DNA of 20,288 bases from Paratrimastix pyriformis (GCA_027972325.1 JAPMOS010000403.1:1-20288), one strand, 5' to 3'. Shown: positions 1-8,801, counted from the first letter of the stretch. Made by a program: numbers and translations. The notes: generated by a model from the sequence alone, not told the origin.

Positions 1-478
1 CGCTGCAGCAGGCCCGCCACCACCAGGCCCCCGGCGGGCAGGCCCGCCCCGGCCGTGACCATGGCCTGCAAGCCGGGGCAGCTCGTCCAGCTCGGCCGGC
101 CCCAGGAAGCCCTGCCCCAGGGCCGGAGGGCGTCGGGGGCAGGCTGCTCCCAGCCGCCCAAACAGCGGTGAGACAGGACTCGGCAGGCGCGGGGAGGCAA
201 GCGAGGCAAGGAGGCAAGGCAAGGAGGCGGGCAGGTGGCAGGATGCAGGTGTCAGGTGGCGGACGGGACGGTCGAGGAAGTCGAGTGCGAGGGCCTCCAG
301 CAGGTAGAGGCCGTGCTCGGCCAGCCGGACGTCGGCCAGTCCCTGGCCCGGACGAGGCCACCAGGAGCGGCCCCAGGCCAGCTCGCCCCGGCTGGCCAGG
401 GGCCGGGCGTGGGCCCGCCCCTGGGTGGCGCGCACCACCACCGCAACCACGTGGAAGCAGTGCCGGGCCAGGGCGAGT
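1..478 (-). CDS. Unknown host gene, partial (runs off left edge)
   Basis: One minus-strand frame stays open from about 478 down to base 1 and contains stretches that look like real protein, for example GLADVRLAEHGLYLLEALAL at about 280-345. Third codon positions are strongly G/C, as in the other host exons. Bases about 130-240 are pyrimidine-rich on the minus strand (repeated CTTGCC) and end in CAG, so they may be an intron between two exons; the downstream exon would carry FLGPAELDELPRL. A hydrophobic Ala/Gly/Val-rich stretch near the left edge in another frame could follow a further CAG acceptor. I do not recognise the family. No start codon is visible, and upstream exons may be missing. 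It could be the 3' part of the beta-helix gene to the right, but nothing shows that directly. Confidence 0.33.
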
Positions 479-507
479 GGGGGTGGGGGGTGGGGGCGGT
501 TAGGGGG
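479..507 (+). other. G-quadruplex-capable G-run cluster
   Basis: Four or more runs of five to six G are separated by single T, C or short spacers, which fits the classic intramolecular G-quadruplex pattern on the plus strand. It lies just upstream, in minus-strand sense, of the coding-like stretch at 1-478, so it could sit in an intron or the promoter of that gene. Confidence 0.5.
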
Positions 508-750
508 CAGAGCCGTTCGCATACAGGGTGGTGGGGCTGGGGTGGCCATGACAACAGGTCGGGCTGCGGGATTAGTCTAGAGGAAGAGGCGACTCTTATC
601 GACTCAACGTGTCAGGAGAGAGCGGATCAAAAGCTTCCTGGCATCATAGAAAGAGACAACGTCAAGGCCAAAACTGCCAGGTCGAGACAAGAATGAGCAC
701 GAAGTCCGGTAAGAGTATTTTGGGAAAGAGAAACCACACCTTTCAAGTAG

Positions 751-793
751 ACACGCACACACACACGCACACACACACACACATACACACGCG
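751..793 (+). repeat. (CA)n microsatellite
   Basis: About 43 bp of alternating CA with interruptions (CG and TA steps). Ordinary dinucleotide repeat. Confidence 0.9.
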
Positions 794-1199
794 GGGGGTC
801 AGGAGCAAGGTGGAGTCAGGACAGTCGAGGGGATGGGGAGTGGACCGCCGCGCTTCAAAATCCCACACCCTGTGCTCGGTGGAAGTGAAGATAGGACCGC
901 GTTTTCGTTTGGCTCCGTCGAGGTACGTGGGGTGGAATGGCGACGAGAAGGACGGACCTGCGGTGACTATCCGTATTCCATAGGCGACTTGGGGGTCTCT
1001 TTCTCCGAGCTATCGGAAGGAGGGCGGTCCGGGTCTATGAGTCTTGCCAACACTGAGCATGCCTTCTGAGCAAGCGCTGAAAAGTGAGGAGACAATGATG
1101 AGTGATGAGGCGGTTTGGCGGAATGAATGAAGTTCAGAAGAAGGCGAAAGGCGAAAGGAAAGACGAAAGTGCAAATATGCATTGCACTCGTCAAAAGAA

Positions 1200-1262
1200 C
1201 AAAGAAAATGAAAAGAAAATGAAAAGAAAATGAAAAGAAAATGAAAAGAAAATGAAAAAAAA
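1200..1262 (+). repeat. 11-bp A-rich tandem repeat
   Basis: Five to six copies of the 11-bp unit GAAAATGAAAA follow each other almost perfectly. The period is one DNA helical turn, so the A-tracts are in phase and the segment is expected to be intrinsically curved. Confidence 0.85.
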
Positions 1263-2215
1263 GATGCTGAACCGAGAGAAACCAGACCACACAGCTTGTT
1301 GTTCGAAAGAATCGACCGGGGAGGATCAGACTATTTCGAGAGAATTTGTTTTTGGGCGTTCTGTCCATTTGTTTGTATTCAACAGTTTCTTTTTAGACCC
1401 GGTTTCGACGTTTTACAGATACTGTTCGCATTTTTTCACCACCTGTTCACGATCACATTCTCGGGCAAATACACAGCATGTCTCTGGAATCCTCGAGCCA
1501 CTTGCGTGGATAAGAAGACTGCGCTGCGGTGTATTGGCATGTTCGTTCTGCAAAAGAAAGAACGCCAAAGGGAGAGAAACACGCATGAGGCGCGCGATGG
1601 AGCTGTGTTGGTGGGGTGGGGAGGGCCGGGAGGGCGGGCGAAGCGAGAAGGGACGGCGGGCGGGACAAACGGGGTGCACTTCTCGGCCGATTGTGCACGG
1701 GTGGCTGTAGGAGCCACCGGGAAGCCCGGCCAGCCGGTCAAAGGAGTCGCAGTAGCGCGAGACAGGGTGGATCCCGCAGAGGGCTGTCCCAAAGACCAAG
1801 AGGAAAAATGAAGGGGGACGGTAAGGTCGAGAGGACGGAATAAGGGAGGAATTAGAACATGAGGGAACGTCTTTCAGTCAGAAGAGATCAAAGGACAAGG
1901 TCGGAGTCGAAAGTCAGCGAGCGGAGCAAAGGTGCGGTAGGTCTGGTCTGTCTGGAGTCTGGAACAACAAAGGGGCAAGTGAAGCTGGAAGGTGATGGAA
2001 TTACGCAAGATAAAACAATGAGCCACGAGATCAATGGAGACGTGAGATCAATGGTAACGGTGGGTCACGAGAACTGATGCGAAACCAGTAGAATCAATGG
2101 AACCTGGTAAACCGACGGAAGAACGGTGCGAAGGCAAAGTCAGGGAAGCGAAAATGAGGAGCGGTGAACCTGATAAGGGCGCGGTGGAAGCTGTGAAACG
2201 GTGAAAGTGATGGCA

Positions 2216-2340
2216 GTGGGAGCGCGGTGGGCGCAGTGGGGGCGCAGTGGGGCGCGGGTGGGGCGCGGTGGGGGCGCGGTGGGGCGCGGTGGGGGCGCGG
2301 TGGGGCGCGGTGGGGCGCAGTGGGGCGCAGTGGGGCGCGA
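2216..2340. repeat. Minisatellite of GGTGGGGCGC-type 10/11-bp units
   Basis: About 11 tandem units of the type GGTGGGG(G)CGC, 10 or 11 bp each, with AGTGGGGCGC variants at both ends. It sits next to beta-helix-like coding sequence on the minus strand, so it probably lies in an intron or just 3' of that gene. The same unit recurs at 4120-4169. Confidence 0.85.
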
Positions 2341-2344
2341 CCAG

Positions 2345-4060
2345 GGGCCACGCCCGCCCCAAGGTGGCGGCCCCGTCCTGGAAGTTCGTTGCGGGGCTGT
2401 CGGCAATGACCGAGAGGCCGCCCGACCGCCATGACCAGCTGCGGCCCCACCCCGCCCCGCCCACACCGCCCAGCACGAGGAGAGCCGACGATGATGCAGA
2501 TGGTGGTGCGTGTCAGGGGTGGCCGGCGGGGATGTTGTTGTTGTTGATGTTGTTGCGCCGCACCGGTTGCCGGTCAGCGCGCAGCCGGTCATGAAGATGC
2601 CGCCCCGCCCGCCTTGTAGTAGATGGCCCCGCGCTCGTCGGAGGCCGTGTTCTGGGCGAGGGTGCACCCGGGCCCGGGCCCCACCTCCACCAGGCTGCCC
2701 CGGGGCGTCCCGCCGCAGGGCGGGAAGCGGTGAGTGGGAAGCAGTCAGGGGCAGGGGAGCAGCTGCCGGCTTGAGGGCGGGTGCCTGGCAGGGACAAAGC
2801 CGTGGGGGCTGGCTGCCGGGGTACGGACTGGCAACCGGCCCCGTAGAGGGGGTCGGTGGTCATGGCGGTGTGGGCGATGTGCACCCCGGCCTGCCGGCCG
2901 AGAGGGCGCCCCGTCGCTCTCGGCCTGGTTGCCCTCGAACACCGAGCCCGCCACCCGCAGCGCGACTCGACGTTGGCCGAGAGGGCTCCCCCTGCACCCG
3001 CAGGCAGGGGATGGTCACGGATGGGGGCAGCATGGGCGCATTGATGCGGAAGACATTGACGGACATTGACATGGGCATCGACATGGACATAGACATAGAA
3101 CAGGGGCTGACCGTTGGAGCGACGGCCAGGTTGGCGGTGAAGGAGCTGTTTGCGAGGTGCATCGTTGTGCAGGTGCTGACCGCGATGGCCCCGCCCTGCC
3201 GCAGGGCCTGCGACCCCGCGAACTCGCAGTCGCTCACCGTCAGCGACCTGGCACCCGCAGCCCGCCAGATGCGCGGGATGAGGCCAAGACCGGAAGGTGA
3301 TCCCATGGACGGCCGTGAATTAGCTGAGGGTGCGCGGTTGGTGCGGGTACGGGTGCGCGACGGGGGGGCGAGACAGACCGGACGTGGCGCCTGGACGCAG
3401 CCCGAGTCGGAGGGGCCGAACGTGGAGGCGACGAGGCGGAGCTTGTCGAGTAGGTCCACCGAGACACGGTCAGCTGGTCAGTCGGATGCCCTCCAGGGCC
3501 CCGGCCGCGTAGAGGTTGTCGAGCAGGCTGCAGCGGCGCAGGGTCATGTTGCGGGCCAGATGGAAGAAGAGCACCCGCCACGTCCCCGCACCCGTGGGCG
3601 GCCGTGGCCCTCGACAAGCACGTCCCGTGCCGAGTCGATGGCCCCCGTTGCCCGTGGCAGTGTTGCCCTCGAACCAGTTGCCGGCCAGCACCAGGTCCGA
3701 GCCAGTGCAGCTGTCCAGATAGACGCCAGTGCAGCTGTCCAGATAGACGACATGGACCAGCGTGCGACAAGCTGCGGCAGGACGTGGGTGGCGGCGGCTG
3801 GCTGGCTGGCTGGGGGGGCGGACCAAAGGAGCAGTTGACCAGGGCCACGCCGGAGCTCTGGCACAGGAAGAGGGCGCCCCCGTCGAGCATGACCAGGTTG
3901 GCCTCCCAGCGGGTCTCCTCGGCCCGGAAGCCGGTCATGGTGACGCTCCGCAGGGCGCCTCGCAGACGTTGCCCGTGAAGAGGCACCGGCGCATGGCTAT
4001 GACCCAGCCGAACTCGATGTTGACCGCCCCGGTCGTACATGACGCCCGGCCCATGGCCGA
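2345..4060 (-). CDS. Right-handed beta-helix repeat protein (polymorphic/pectate-lyase-like fold), fragmentary gene
   Basis: Several minus-strand segments encode the short Gly/Asn/Ser/Cys-rich coils typical of parallel beta-helix surface proteins. In gene order they include MRRCLFTGN and MLDGGALFLCQSSGVALVNC (about 3830-4030), LVLAGNWFEGNTATGNGG (about 3640-3710), MTLRRCSLLDN (about 3500-3550), SLTVSDCEFAGSQALRQGG (about 3190-3250), GSVFEGNQAESDG (about 2910-2950), IFMTGCALTGNRC (about 2555-2610) and GGLSVIADSPATNFQDGAA (about 2355-2425). A plausible donor ends an exon at 3824, followed by a short intron; other introns are likely. Coils that should be continuous change frame at G/C runs (for instance near 3965, 3640 and 2600), suggesting decay or assembly errors. 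Such proteins are usually secreted or surface-exposed. No signal peptide or start is visible. The fold class is fairly secure, the exact gene model is not. Confidence 0.5.
3053..3101. repeat. GACATN hexamer repeat
   Basis: About seven imperfect hexamers of the form GACATT, GACATG or GACATA. On the minus strand they read as Ser-Met repeats inside the beta-helix gene region. The stretch is probably intron or a tolerated low-complexity loop. Confidence 0.7.
3701..3748 (-). repeat. 24-bp exact tandem duplication, in frame
   Basis: Two identical adjacent 24-bp copies (3701-3724 and 3725-3748). In the minus-strand beta-helix frame each copy encodes VYLDSCTG, so the duplication adds exactly eight residues without changing frame. 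This fits recent coil-length variation by slippage or unequal exchange. Confidence 0.85.
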
Positions 4061-4119
4061 CAGTCAGTTGGATCGCTGGGTTGGATCCCCTCCCACCCAT
4101 TCCCCTTCACCCTCGGCGC

Positions 4120-4169
4120 GGTGGGGCGCGGTGGGGCGCGATGGGGCGCGGTGGGGCGCGGTGGTGGGG
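4120..4169. repeat. GGTGGGGCGC minisatellite, second array
   Basis: Four complete 10-bp units plus a partial one. One unit is GATGGGGCGC, which bridges to the neighbouring GATGGAGGCGC array. The unit is shared with the array at 2216-2340, on the other side of the beta-helix exons. Confidence 0.85.
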
Positions 4170-4223
4170 GCGGTGGTGGAGCGATGCGCGCGGCGAGGGC
4201 GAGCGATGGGGCGACGGAGGCGC

Positions 4224-4300
4224 GATGGAGGCGCGATGGAGGCGCGATGGAGGCGCGATGGAGGCGCGATGGAGGCGCGATGGAGGCGCGATGGAGGCGC
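4224..4300. repeat. GATGGAGGCGC 11-bp tandem array
   Basis: Seven identical 11-bp units back to back. Because 11 is not a multiple of 3, three units (33 bp) encode an 11-residue repeat in every frame, which creates long false open frames on both strands. Confidence 0.92.
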
Positions 4301-4349
4301 GATCTGGCGCGATCTGGCGCGATCTGGCGCGATCTGGCGCGATCTGGCG
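4301..4349. repeat. GATCTGGCGC 10-bp tandem array
   Basis: Nearly five identical 10-bp units that begin at the very base where the 11-bp array ends. Both units share GAT and GGCGC, so one probably arose from the other by a local change in the repeat unit. Confidence 0.92.
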
Positions 4350-4790
4350 ATGTGGAGCGGGGGCGAGCGAGGCGAGCGAGGGCGGGGCGTGATGGGGGTC
4401 GCGCTGGGGCGACGACGCATCGTCCGGCGGAGGAGACACAAGCTAGAGGGGAAGGTGAAGTACCCACCGCGATGAACACAAGAACACCAGACTCTGGATG
4501 TGGTCGAAGTGGGAAGGTCATGGTGGGAGTGGGGGTGGGGGTGTCATGCATTGCATCGTGCAGGCAGTCCCTGAATGGAAGCGAGAATGCGTTTGGGAGG
4601 CTCGCAAATTTTCAAAACCTTTACAAATTCACTTGGAATTCTCAATGTTCATGCGGTCCGGAGACCGAATCGATGGGCGCAATTGAATGCTGGGTCGAAG
4701 CGCGTGGGGGGCTGGGTTGGCTCAGAGTCTCTGTTGTTCGTGGGGATTGTTGGAATTGAGGGACCATTAAGCGCAGCCAATTGCCAAACC
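4350..4790. other. No gene recognised
   Basis: Transition from the GC-rich minisatellite region to the AT-richer island that carries the recombinase gene. Short open frames occur on both strands, but none has a recognisable motif or consistent codon bias. Confidence 0.45.
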
Positions 4791-4804
4791 CAAATTATTG
4801 GCTT

Positions 4805-4822
4805 TTACTTGATGTGGAGACC
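4805..4822 (+). repeat. Left copy of 18-nt inverted-repeat motif
   Basis: The sequence TTACTTGATGTGGAGACC matches, as reverse complement, 17 of 18 positions at 10683-10700, and the core TACTTNATGTGGAGAC also matches 10639-10654. The match to the latter extends outward into GGCT. A short AATTATT-type sequence lies outside both 4805 and 10700. These may be terminal or subterminal inverted repeats of an element containing the recombinase gene. Confidence 0.5.
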
Positions 4823-4871
4823 TTCTCCGAAGTCTTTAGTGCCGTCTCCGGGCGTGTATTACCGTCTCCGG
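4821..4871 (+). repeat. Three short repeats spaced about 20 bp
   Basis: CCTTCTCCGA (4821), CCGTCTCCGG (4842) and CCGTCTCCGG (4862) start 21 and 20 bp apart, so they lie on one face of the helix. They sit between the left inverted-repeat motif and the large hairpin. Subterminal repeats of this kind are common transposase- or recombinase-binding sites in DNA transposons; that role here is inference. Confidence 0.5.
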
Positions 4872-4895
4872 AGAATTATTACCGTAATTTGGTGA

Positions 4896-5032
4896 CTCGC
4901 TATGGTTCCAGCCGCAAGGGGCGAGAGAGGCCCCGCCGGAAAAGGTTTCCGAGGGGCGAGCCCGAAGGGCGAGCCCCGAGTGAAACCTTTTCAGGGGCCT
5001 CTCGAGCCCCGCGCGGCTGGAACCTTAGCGAG
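4896..5032. repeat. 137-nt near-perfect inverted repeat (large hairpin)
   Basis: Two arms of about 65 nt are complementary over more than 80% of their length and meet with almost no loop near 4964. The outer ends are CTCGCTA and TTAGCGAG. Long uninterrupted blocks include GGTTCCAGCCGC against GCGGCTGGAACC and GAAAAGGTTTC against GAAACCTTTTC, with GAGGCCCC/GGGGCCTC between. Single-stranded DNA or RNA from this segment would fold into one long stem. It lies 235 bp upstream of the recombinase start. It could be a foldback element (MITE), part of the mobile element's end, or a folded recombination site. Confidence 0.85.
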
Positions 5033-5151
5033 AGACGAATTAGCGGAAGAATCGGTCGGCAAGTTTTTCGCGTGATCATCGACTTTTTCTTCGCGCAAAC
5101 TTTGTTTCTTCTTTTTTTCCCTGTTATTGCTGTATAATCAGTGCTGTTTTT

Positions 5152-5172
5152 GCTTCGCGCGAAGCGCGAAGC
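5152..5172. promoter_or_regulatory. Perfect 9-bp palindrome with 3-nt spacer
   Basis: GCTTCGCGC, then GAA, then GCGCGAAGC: both 9-bp arms match exactly. It lies between the large hairpin and the recombinase start codon, about 95 bp upstream of the ATG and just downstream of a TATA-like TGTATAATC (5131-5139). The position suits an operator or a protein-binding site near the transcription start. The spacer is shorter than the 6-8 bp usual for tyrosine-recombinase core sites. Confidence 0.45.
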
Positions 5173-5267
5173 ATACACAGAACCCACCACCATTCCAGTC
5201 TCAAAATTCCCAGTCTATCCCTCCCTGGGTCGTCTGCATTCCCCTAAAATTTGGCCCGCCTTCCAAG

Positions 5268-6737
5268 ATGGAGCCTTCCTCCGATTCCGAACCAGACGAT
5301 GCTCAGCCCCCGACTGACGAACAACTTGCCGCTGAAATTGATCGGCTCTTCCATCTCGGTGTCCCTCAGAACACCCTTGCTGGGCTTCAACGTTGGCATT
5401 CGATCTGGACCGATCGTACCAAGCTCCCTGTCATCAATGCCGAAATGTCCCGCTTTCGTTTCCTTCAGTTGCTTAAGACTTTTGTGGCTCACGTACACAC
5501 CATCGAAGGCCATCAATTTACTCCCGGCTCCCTCAAGTCCGGGATTTCGGCCCTTCTCCGTGTCTTTAACGATGCCCACAAGACCAACCTCAAACTCAGC
5601 GACCCAGATGCTCTCGAAACCAAACGTATCGTCCTCGGGAAATTGCGCGACCTCATTAATAATGGACACCGCGATGGCCATGGTGCCCCTCTTGTGGAGC
5701 CTCCTCTGGAAGCGGCAGTCGCCGCTACCTTAAATCCCGATTCCAATGAAGACCTCGTTGCGTGGACCTTGTGGCTTTTGCTCTCCAAGGCGGGCCTCCG
5801 TTTAAAGGTCTGTTCCATTCCCTGTTCTATCCACTCATTCTGATTTCATATTTCTTTTAGGAAGCACAAGATATCACTTTGGACGACCTTGATTTTCAGG
5901 CTGATGGGGCTTTGCTGGTTCGTCCTCCAGGAGTCACAAAGAATCACCAACCTTCTGTGGAGGTCGACCGTTCGCCCGATCTCATCCGGCATTTGGCGGC
6001 CCCCCAAGATGTTACTTGGTTCCGGAGGCTTATTGCAGCTCGACCCAAGAAGCCTACTACACCCACCAAACTATTTTTGGCGCTAAATCGTGCCAATCCG
6101 CAAACACCCTTCAAGGCACAGCCCATGGGTGAAAAGCTCCTGCGCAAAATCTTCCAGTCTGTTTTTTCCGTATTTGTTTTTTTGGTCATTATTCTCTTTT
6201 CAGTGGTGTCTTTTCGCGTGTGGAGGGTGGTCAACTGATCACCCCTCACTCCGGCCGTCGCACCTTGCAAACCAGGTCTTTGTTTTTTCTTTTTTCTCAC
6301 AGCCTTAAAGTCTTTTTTCTCTTAGAGCGGCTCGTGCTGGTGCGACCGTGGCTCAGCGTCTTGCCTTAACCGGCCACAAGTCGATCGCCAGCTTGGCCCG
6401 CTATGAGACTCCTACAACTGGTGATATGCATGCCGTTGCTGTGAAGCTTGCTGCTGCATCCCCCGCTCCTACGCCTCCGCCGCCGATTGTTCCTGGTCCT
6501 GTTGTTCCTCTTCCAGCTTCTCTTCGTGTTCTTCCTCCTGCTCCTCTCTCATCTCCTGTTCCGCCACTTCCGAATCCCACTGTTCCTCGTCTTCTTCCTG
6601 TTCCTCCTCTTTCCACTTTGTCTCTCCCTCCTTTCCCTCTTCTTCCCCCTCCTCCTCAATCATCCGTTGCCAAGACCGAGATCAATGTCCCTGCCTCAGT
6701 TACTTCTATGTCTTTTGTTCTCAATTTTTCTCGTTAA
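5268..6737 (+). CDS. Crypton-like tyrosine recombinase, four exons, apparently intact
   Basis: Four exons (5268-5807, 5861-6155 extended to 6168, 6204-6275, 6326-6737) separated by GT-AG introns of 53, 35 and 50 nt join in frame to 443 residues. The catalytic set of tyrosine recombinases is complete: Arg178 in AGLRLKEAQDI, His298 and Arg301 in TPHSGRRT, His324 in LTGHKS, and nucleophile Tyr333 in ARYETP, with the family's usual nine-residue His-Tyr spacing. Residues about 20-160 form a helical, SAM-like core-binding domain. After residue 345 comes a Pro-rich tail of about 80 residues. These enzymes cut and rejoin DNA through a 3'-phosphotyrosine link. No reverse transcriptase lies next to it, which favours a Crypton over a DIRS-type element. 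The ATG at 5268 was chosen because it begins the coding-like stretch; an in-frame ATG at 5127 is less likely. A domesticated host gene is the alternative. Confidence 0.8.
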
Positions 6738-6786
6738 TTTTTTGGTGTTGGAATATGGCTTTTTTTCCACTCCTTTCATCGCTCAG

Positions 6787-6935
6787 GGAGAACGGACAGA
6801 CACCATTTTTGGGGCACGTTTCGCAAAAACTTGCCGACCGATTCTTTGGACCCAAGGCGTTTCTTTGCCTTCTTTTTCAAAGATCCGTCTCTTCAGACTC
6901 ATAACAAAAGGGCGCATTCATGTCAAGGTTGTTAG
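6787..6935 (+). CDS. Possible alternative last exon of the recombinase gene
   Basis: If a donor at 6733 (GTTAAT, overlapping the stop codon) is spliced to the CAG ending at 6786, a 54-nt intron is removed and the recombinase frame continues for about 48 residues to a TAG at 6933-6935. The added tail includes HHFWGTFRKNLPTDSLDP and ends in HSCQGC. The intron length matches the other three, and the tail is richer in charged and aromatic residues than random translation. Without this splice the protein ends at 6737. Evidence is limited to splice signals and composition. Confidence 0.35.
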
Positions 6936-7000
6936 AGACCTCAACGAGGAAGTCTGTGGACGTTTTAGATTGATGCAATCTTCATCCCGTTTCCAGGCCA

Positions 7001-7144
7001 AGAACCACTCCGGCTGATGTGACCCGCTTGAAATGGATAAACCATGAACTTTTGGCAAGGTTTGAGCTTGACTACACTCACTTCTCCACCATCAATCTGA
7101 TGCCCACCACCGGTCCCACTCCATTGCGCTGTGAATTTCGCTGA
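7001..7144 (+). CDS. Short coding-like stretch, possible exon
   Basis: The frame from 7001 reads as plausible protein, including RLKWINHELLARFELDYTHF, and ends at a TGA at 7142-7144. A pyrimidine-rich acceptor (TTTCCAG) ends at 6996. I could not connect it in frame to the recombinase exons, so it may be a separate exon, a decayed one or chance. No family recognised. Confidence 0.25.
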   Translation, partial: RTTPADVTRLKWINHELLARFELDYTHFSTINLMPTTGPTPLRCEFR

Positions 7145-7149
7145 CACGG

Positions 7150-8800
7150 ACAATTCGTCGTGGAGTGGGACCGCCTCTCCAAATCCCAACGCCGTCCAGC
7201 TCTTCTCCCACCGCAGCTCCACCTCTCCACCCCCCGTCCCCCCCGCCTCCGGCGCACAGGTCAACGTCCACCGCTGGCGCTGGTGTACAGCGTCCTAGAA
7301 CTCCAACGCCTACCATCCTGCAGAAGCCCGCTGCAACATCCCCGAGGTCACCCCCCCCCCCCCCCGGTTCCGGGTCTGTGATTTGTCCGAATGTGCGGCG
7401 AATGTTTTTCCGGGAAATTCTTGACTGACCCTGCTCCTCCTCTCTCCCCTTCACAGTTCCCATCGTTTCCGCGCCCATCCGGCACAGTTTTTTCTGCCAA
7501 GTTTCAATGACAACTGCGGTGCTGTTTCAGGCTCCCCGACGGCCGCTCCCGTGCTGGTTTGCAGCTCGCCCCATCCCGCCCCGCCCGGTCTGTCGTCCTT
7601 CCCGCCTCGCACCTCCCCCCCGGGTCATTTGGGCTGACATTGGCCTGCGGCGCCATGGGGCAGAGTCTCGCAGGGGGACCCATCGACGACCGAGCTGAGC
7701 GGGCGCTCGCACCCACACCGGTGAGCCCCGACCGACCACATAGGAGGAGGGTACCAACCCTTGGCGGACCGGATGGGGCGGGGACTGGAGGCGGCACAAG
7801 CGATGCGCAGGGGCGGATATCTGATGGCGGGGTGGCCTGACGACGCAGACGAAGAGCAGTGCAACCGTGTCACCCGCCAGGACGGCCAAGGACGGCCAGC
7901 CCCGGGCGAGGCCCGCAGCGCAATGTGCTCCCGGTGTCTCTGGGCTCCCCAACCCCCTGTCTCTCCCTCTGAGCCGTCGGCCGGCATACATCCGCCCACG
8001 ACGCTTCCTGACCAAGCCCGCCACCCCACCCCGCGTTCCCGCGCCCAGCTGGCCCTCGGCAACGTCCGCTCCACGCGCCGCCCACGCGCGGACTCCTCAG
8101 CCACAACGGCCGCTGAACCTGGGGCCACACCCGTCTCGAACCGGAGCAGCTGCGGTTGAGCAGGTCACGCAGCTTGGCCATCATCGGTGGGCTGCTTGGA
8201 CCCTCGCTTAGACGCATCGCAGGAGACCGATCAGCTTCCCCGCATCAGCACCTCAAATGGAGCAGATCTCCGCTGGGCCCTGCCAAGCCCCTGCCCCCAT
8301 TGGGTCTTTCAGGGCCCAGGGCCCGGCCCTTGTTTGACGGATCGCCTCACACACTGCTCCACCACCGCCTCTTCCCCGGCCCCTAACCCTCCTGCCCCAC
8401 CCGGTGCAGCCCTGTTGCCAATGCTACCGCTCACATGCCTTGGCCCGCGGAGAACCCCTGTCGCCGCCCCGGCGCTGGGATGCGGTTGCCGCCCTGCGCC
8501 CTGGTCCCAAGACAACCCGGCCCGATGAATCCCGCCCCTGTCCACCGCCAGGCCGGCGGCCCGTCCCCGCTACCGACCTGGGCCCACCGACCTGGGCGAC
8601 CTTCCCCGCACCGCTCTCGATGGCCACCGGTCGTCCTCCATGCTGCACGACCCTGGCTTCTCCCGGCCACAGGTCGGTGCGCAACATCCTGGCCTGGACT
8701 GCTCCTCCTTCTTGTTTTTGGATGTTTACGCCGTCCACCCACGGGCACATCAATGCGTCCTCACTCCCCCTTCCACGCATCTGGGGCAGGTCCAGGCCCC
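7150..8800. other. GC-rich region without a supportable gene model
   Basis: Composition rises sharply in GC after about 7150. Many open frames exist on both strands because GC-rich DNA has few stops, but none shows a motif or a consistent frame. A Pro/Ser/Thr-rich plus-strand frame at 7165-7428 and a 15-base C run (7351-7365) are the main landmarks. Acceptor-like pyrimidine tracts ending in CAG (about 7455 and 7530) suggest introns of an unrecognised gene. Confidence 0.4.
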
Positions 8801-8801
8801 A

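Larger units (their letters stand above)
508..2215. other. Gene-poor stretch with simple repeats
   Basis: I see no convincing coding sequence here. The stretch is purine-rich on the plus strand, has moderate GC, and holds a CA microsatellite and an 11-bp A-rich tandem array. Near 2029-2098 the octamer ATCAATGG occurs three times, twice inside the longer repeat GAGATCAATGG. Open frames over the A-rich array are low-complexity (Phe/Ser) and not gene-like. It is best read as intergenic sequence. Confidence 0.5.

Noticed and set aside
967-1368. Minus-strand 133-codon frame with a hydrophobic Phe-rich middle that resembles a membrane protein
   Set aside because: The hydrophobic part is just the translated 11-bp A-rich tandem repeat; the flanks have no protein-like composition.
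3997-4551. Arg/Ser/Ala/Pro repeat proteins on both strands
   Set aside because: Produced by the 10- and 11-bp minisatellites, whose unit length leaves several frames open.
5244-5681. Minus-strand 145-codon frame
   Set aside because: Antisense shadow of recombinase exon 1, which has the catalytic motifs and splice sites on the plus strand.
7165-7428. Pro/Ser/Thr-rich plus-strand frame as a gene
   Set aside because: Low complexity around a poly-C run with no start context or domain; kept only as a landmark.
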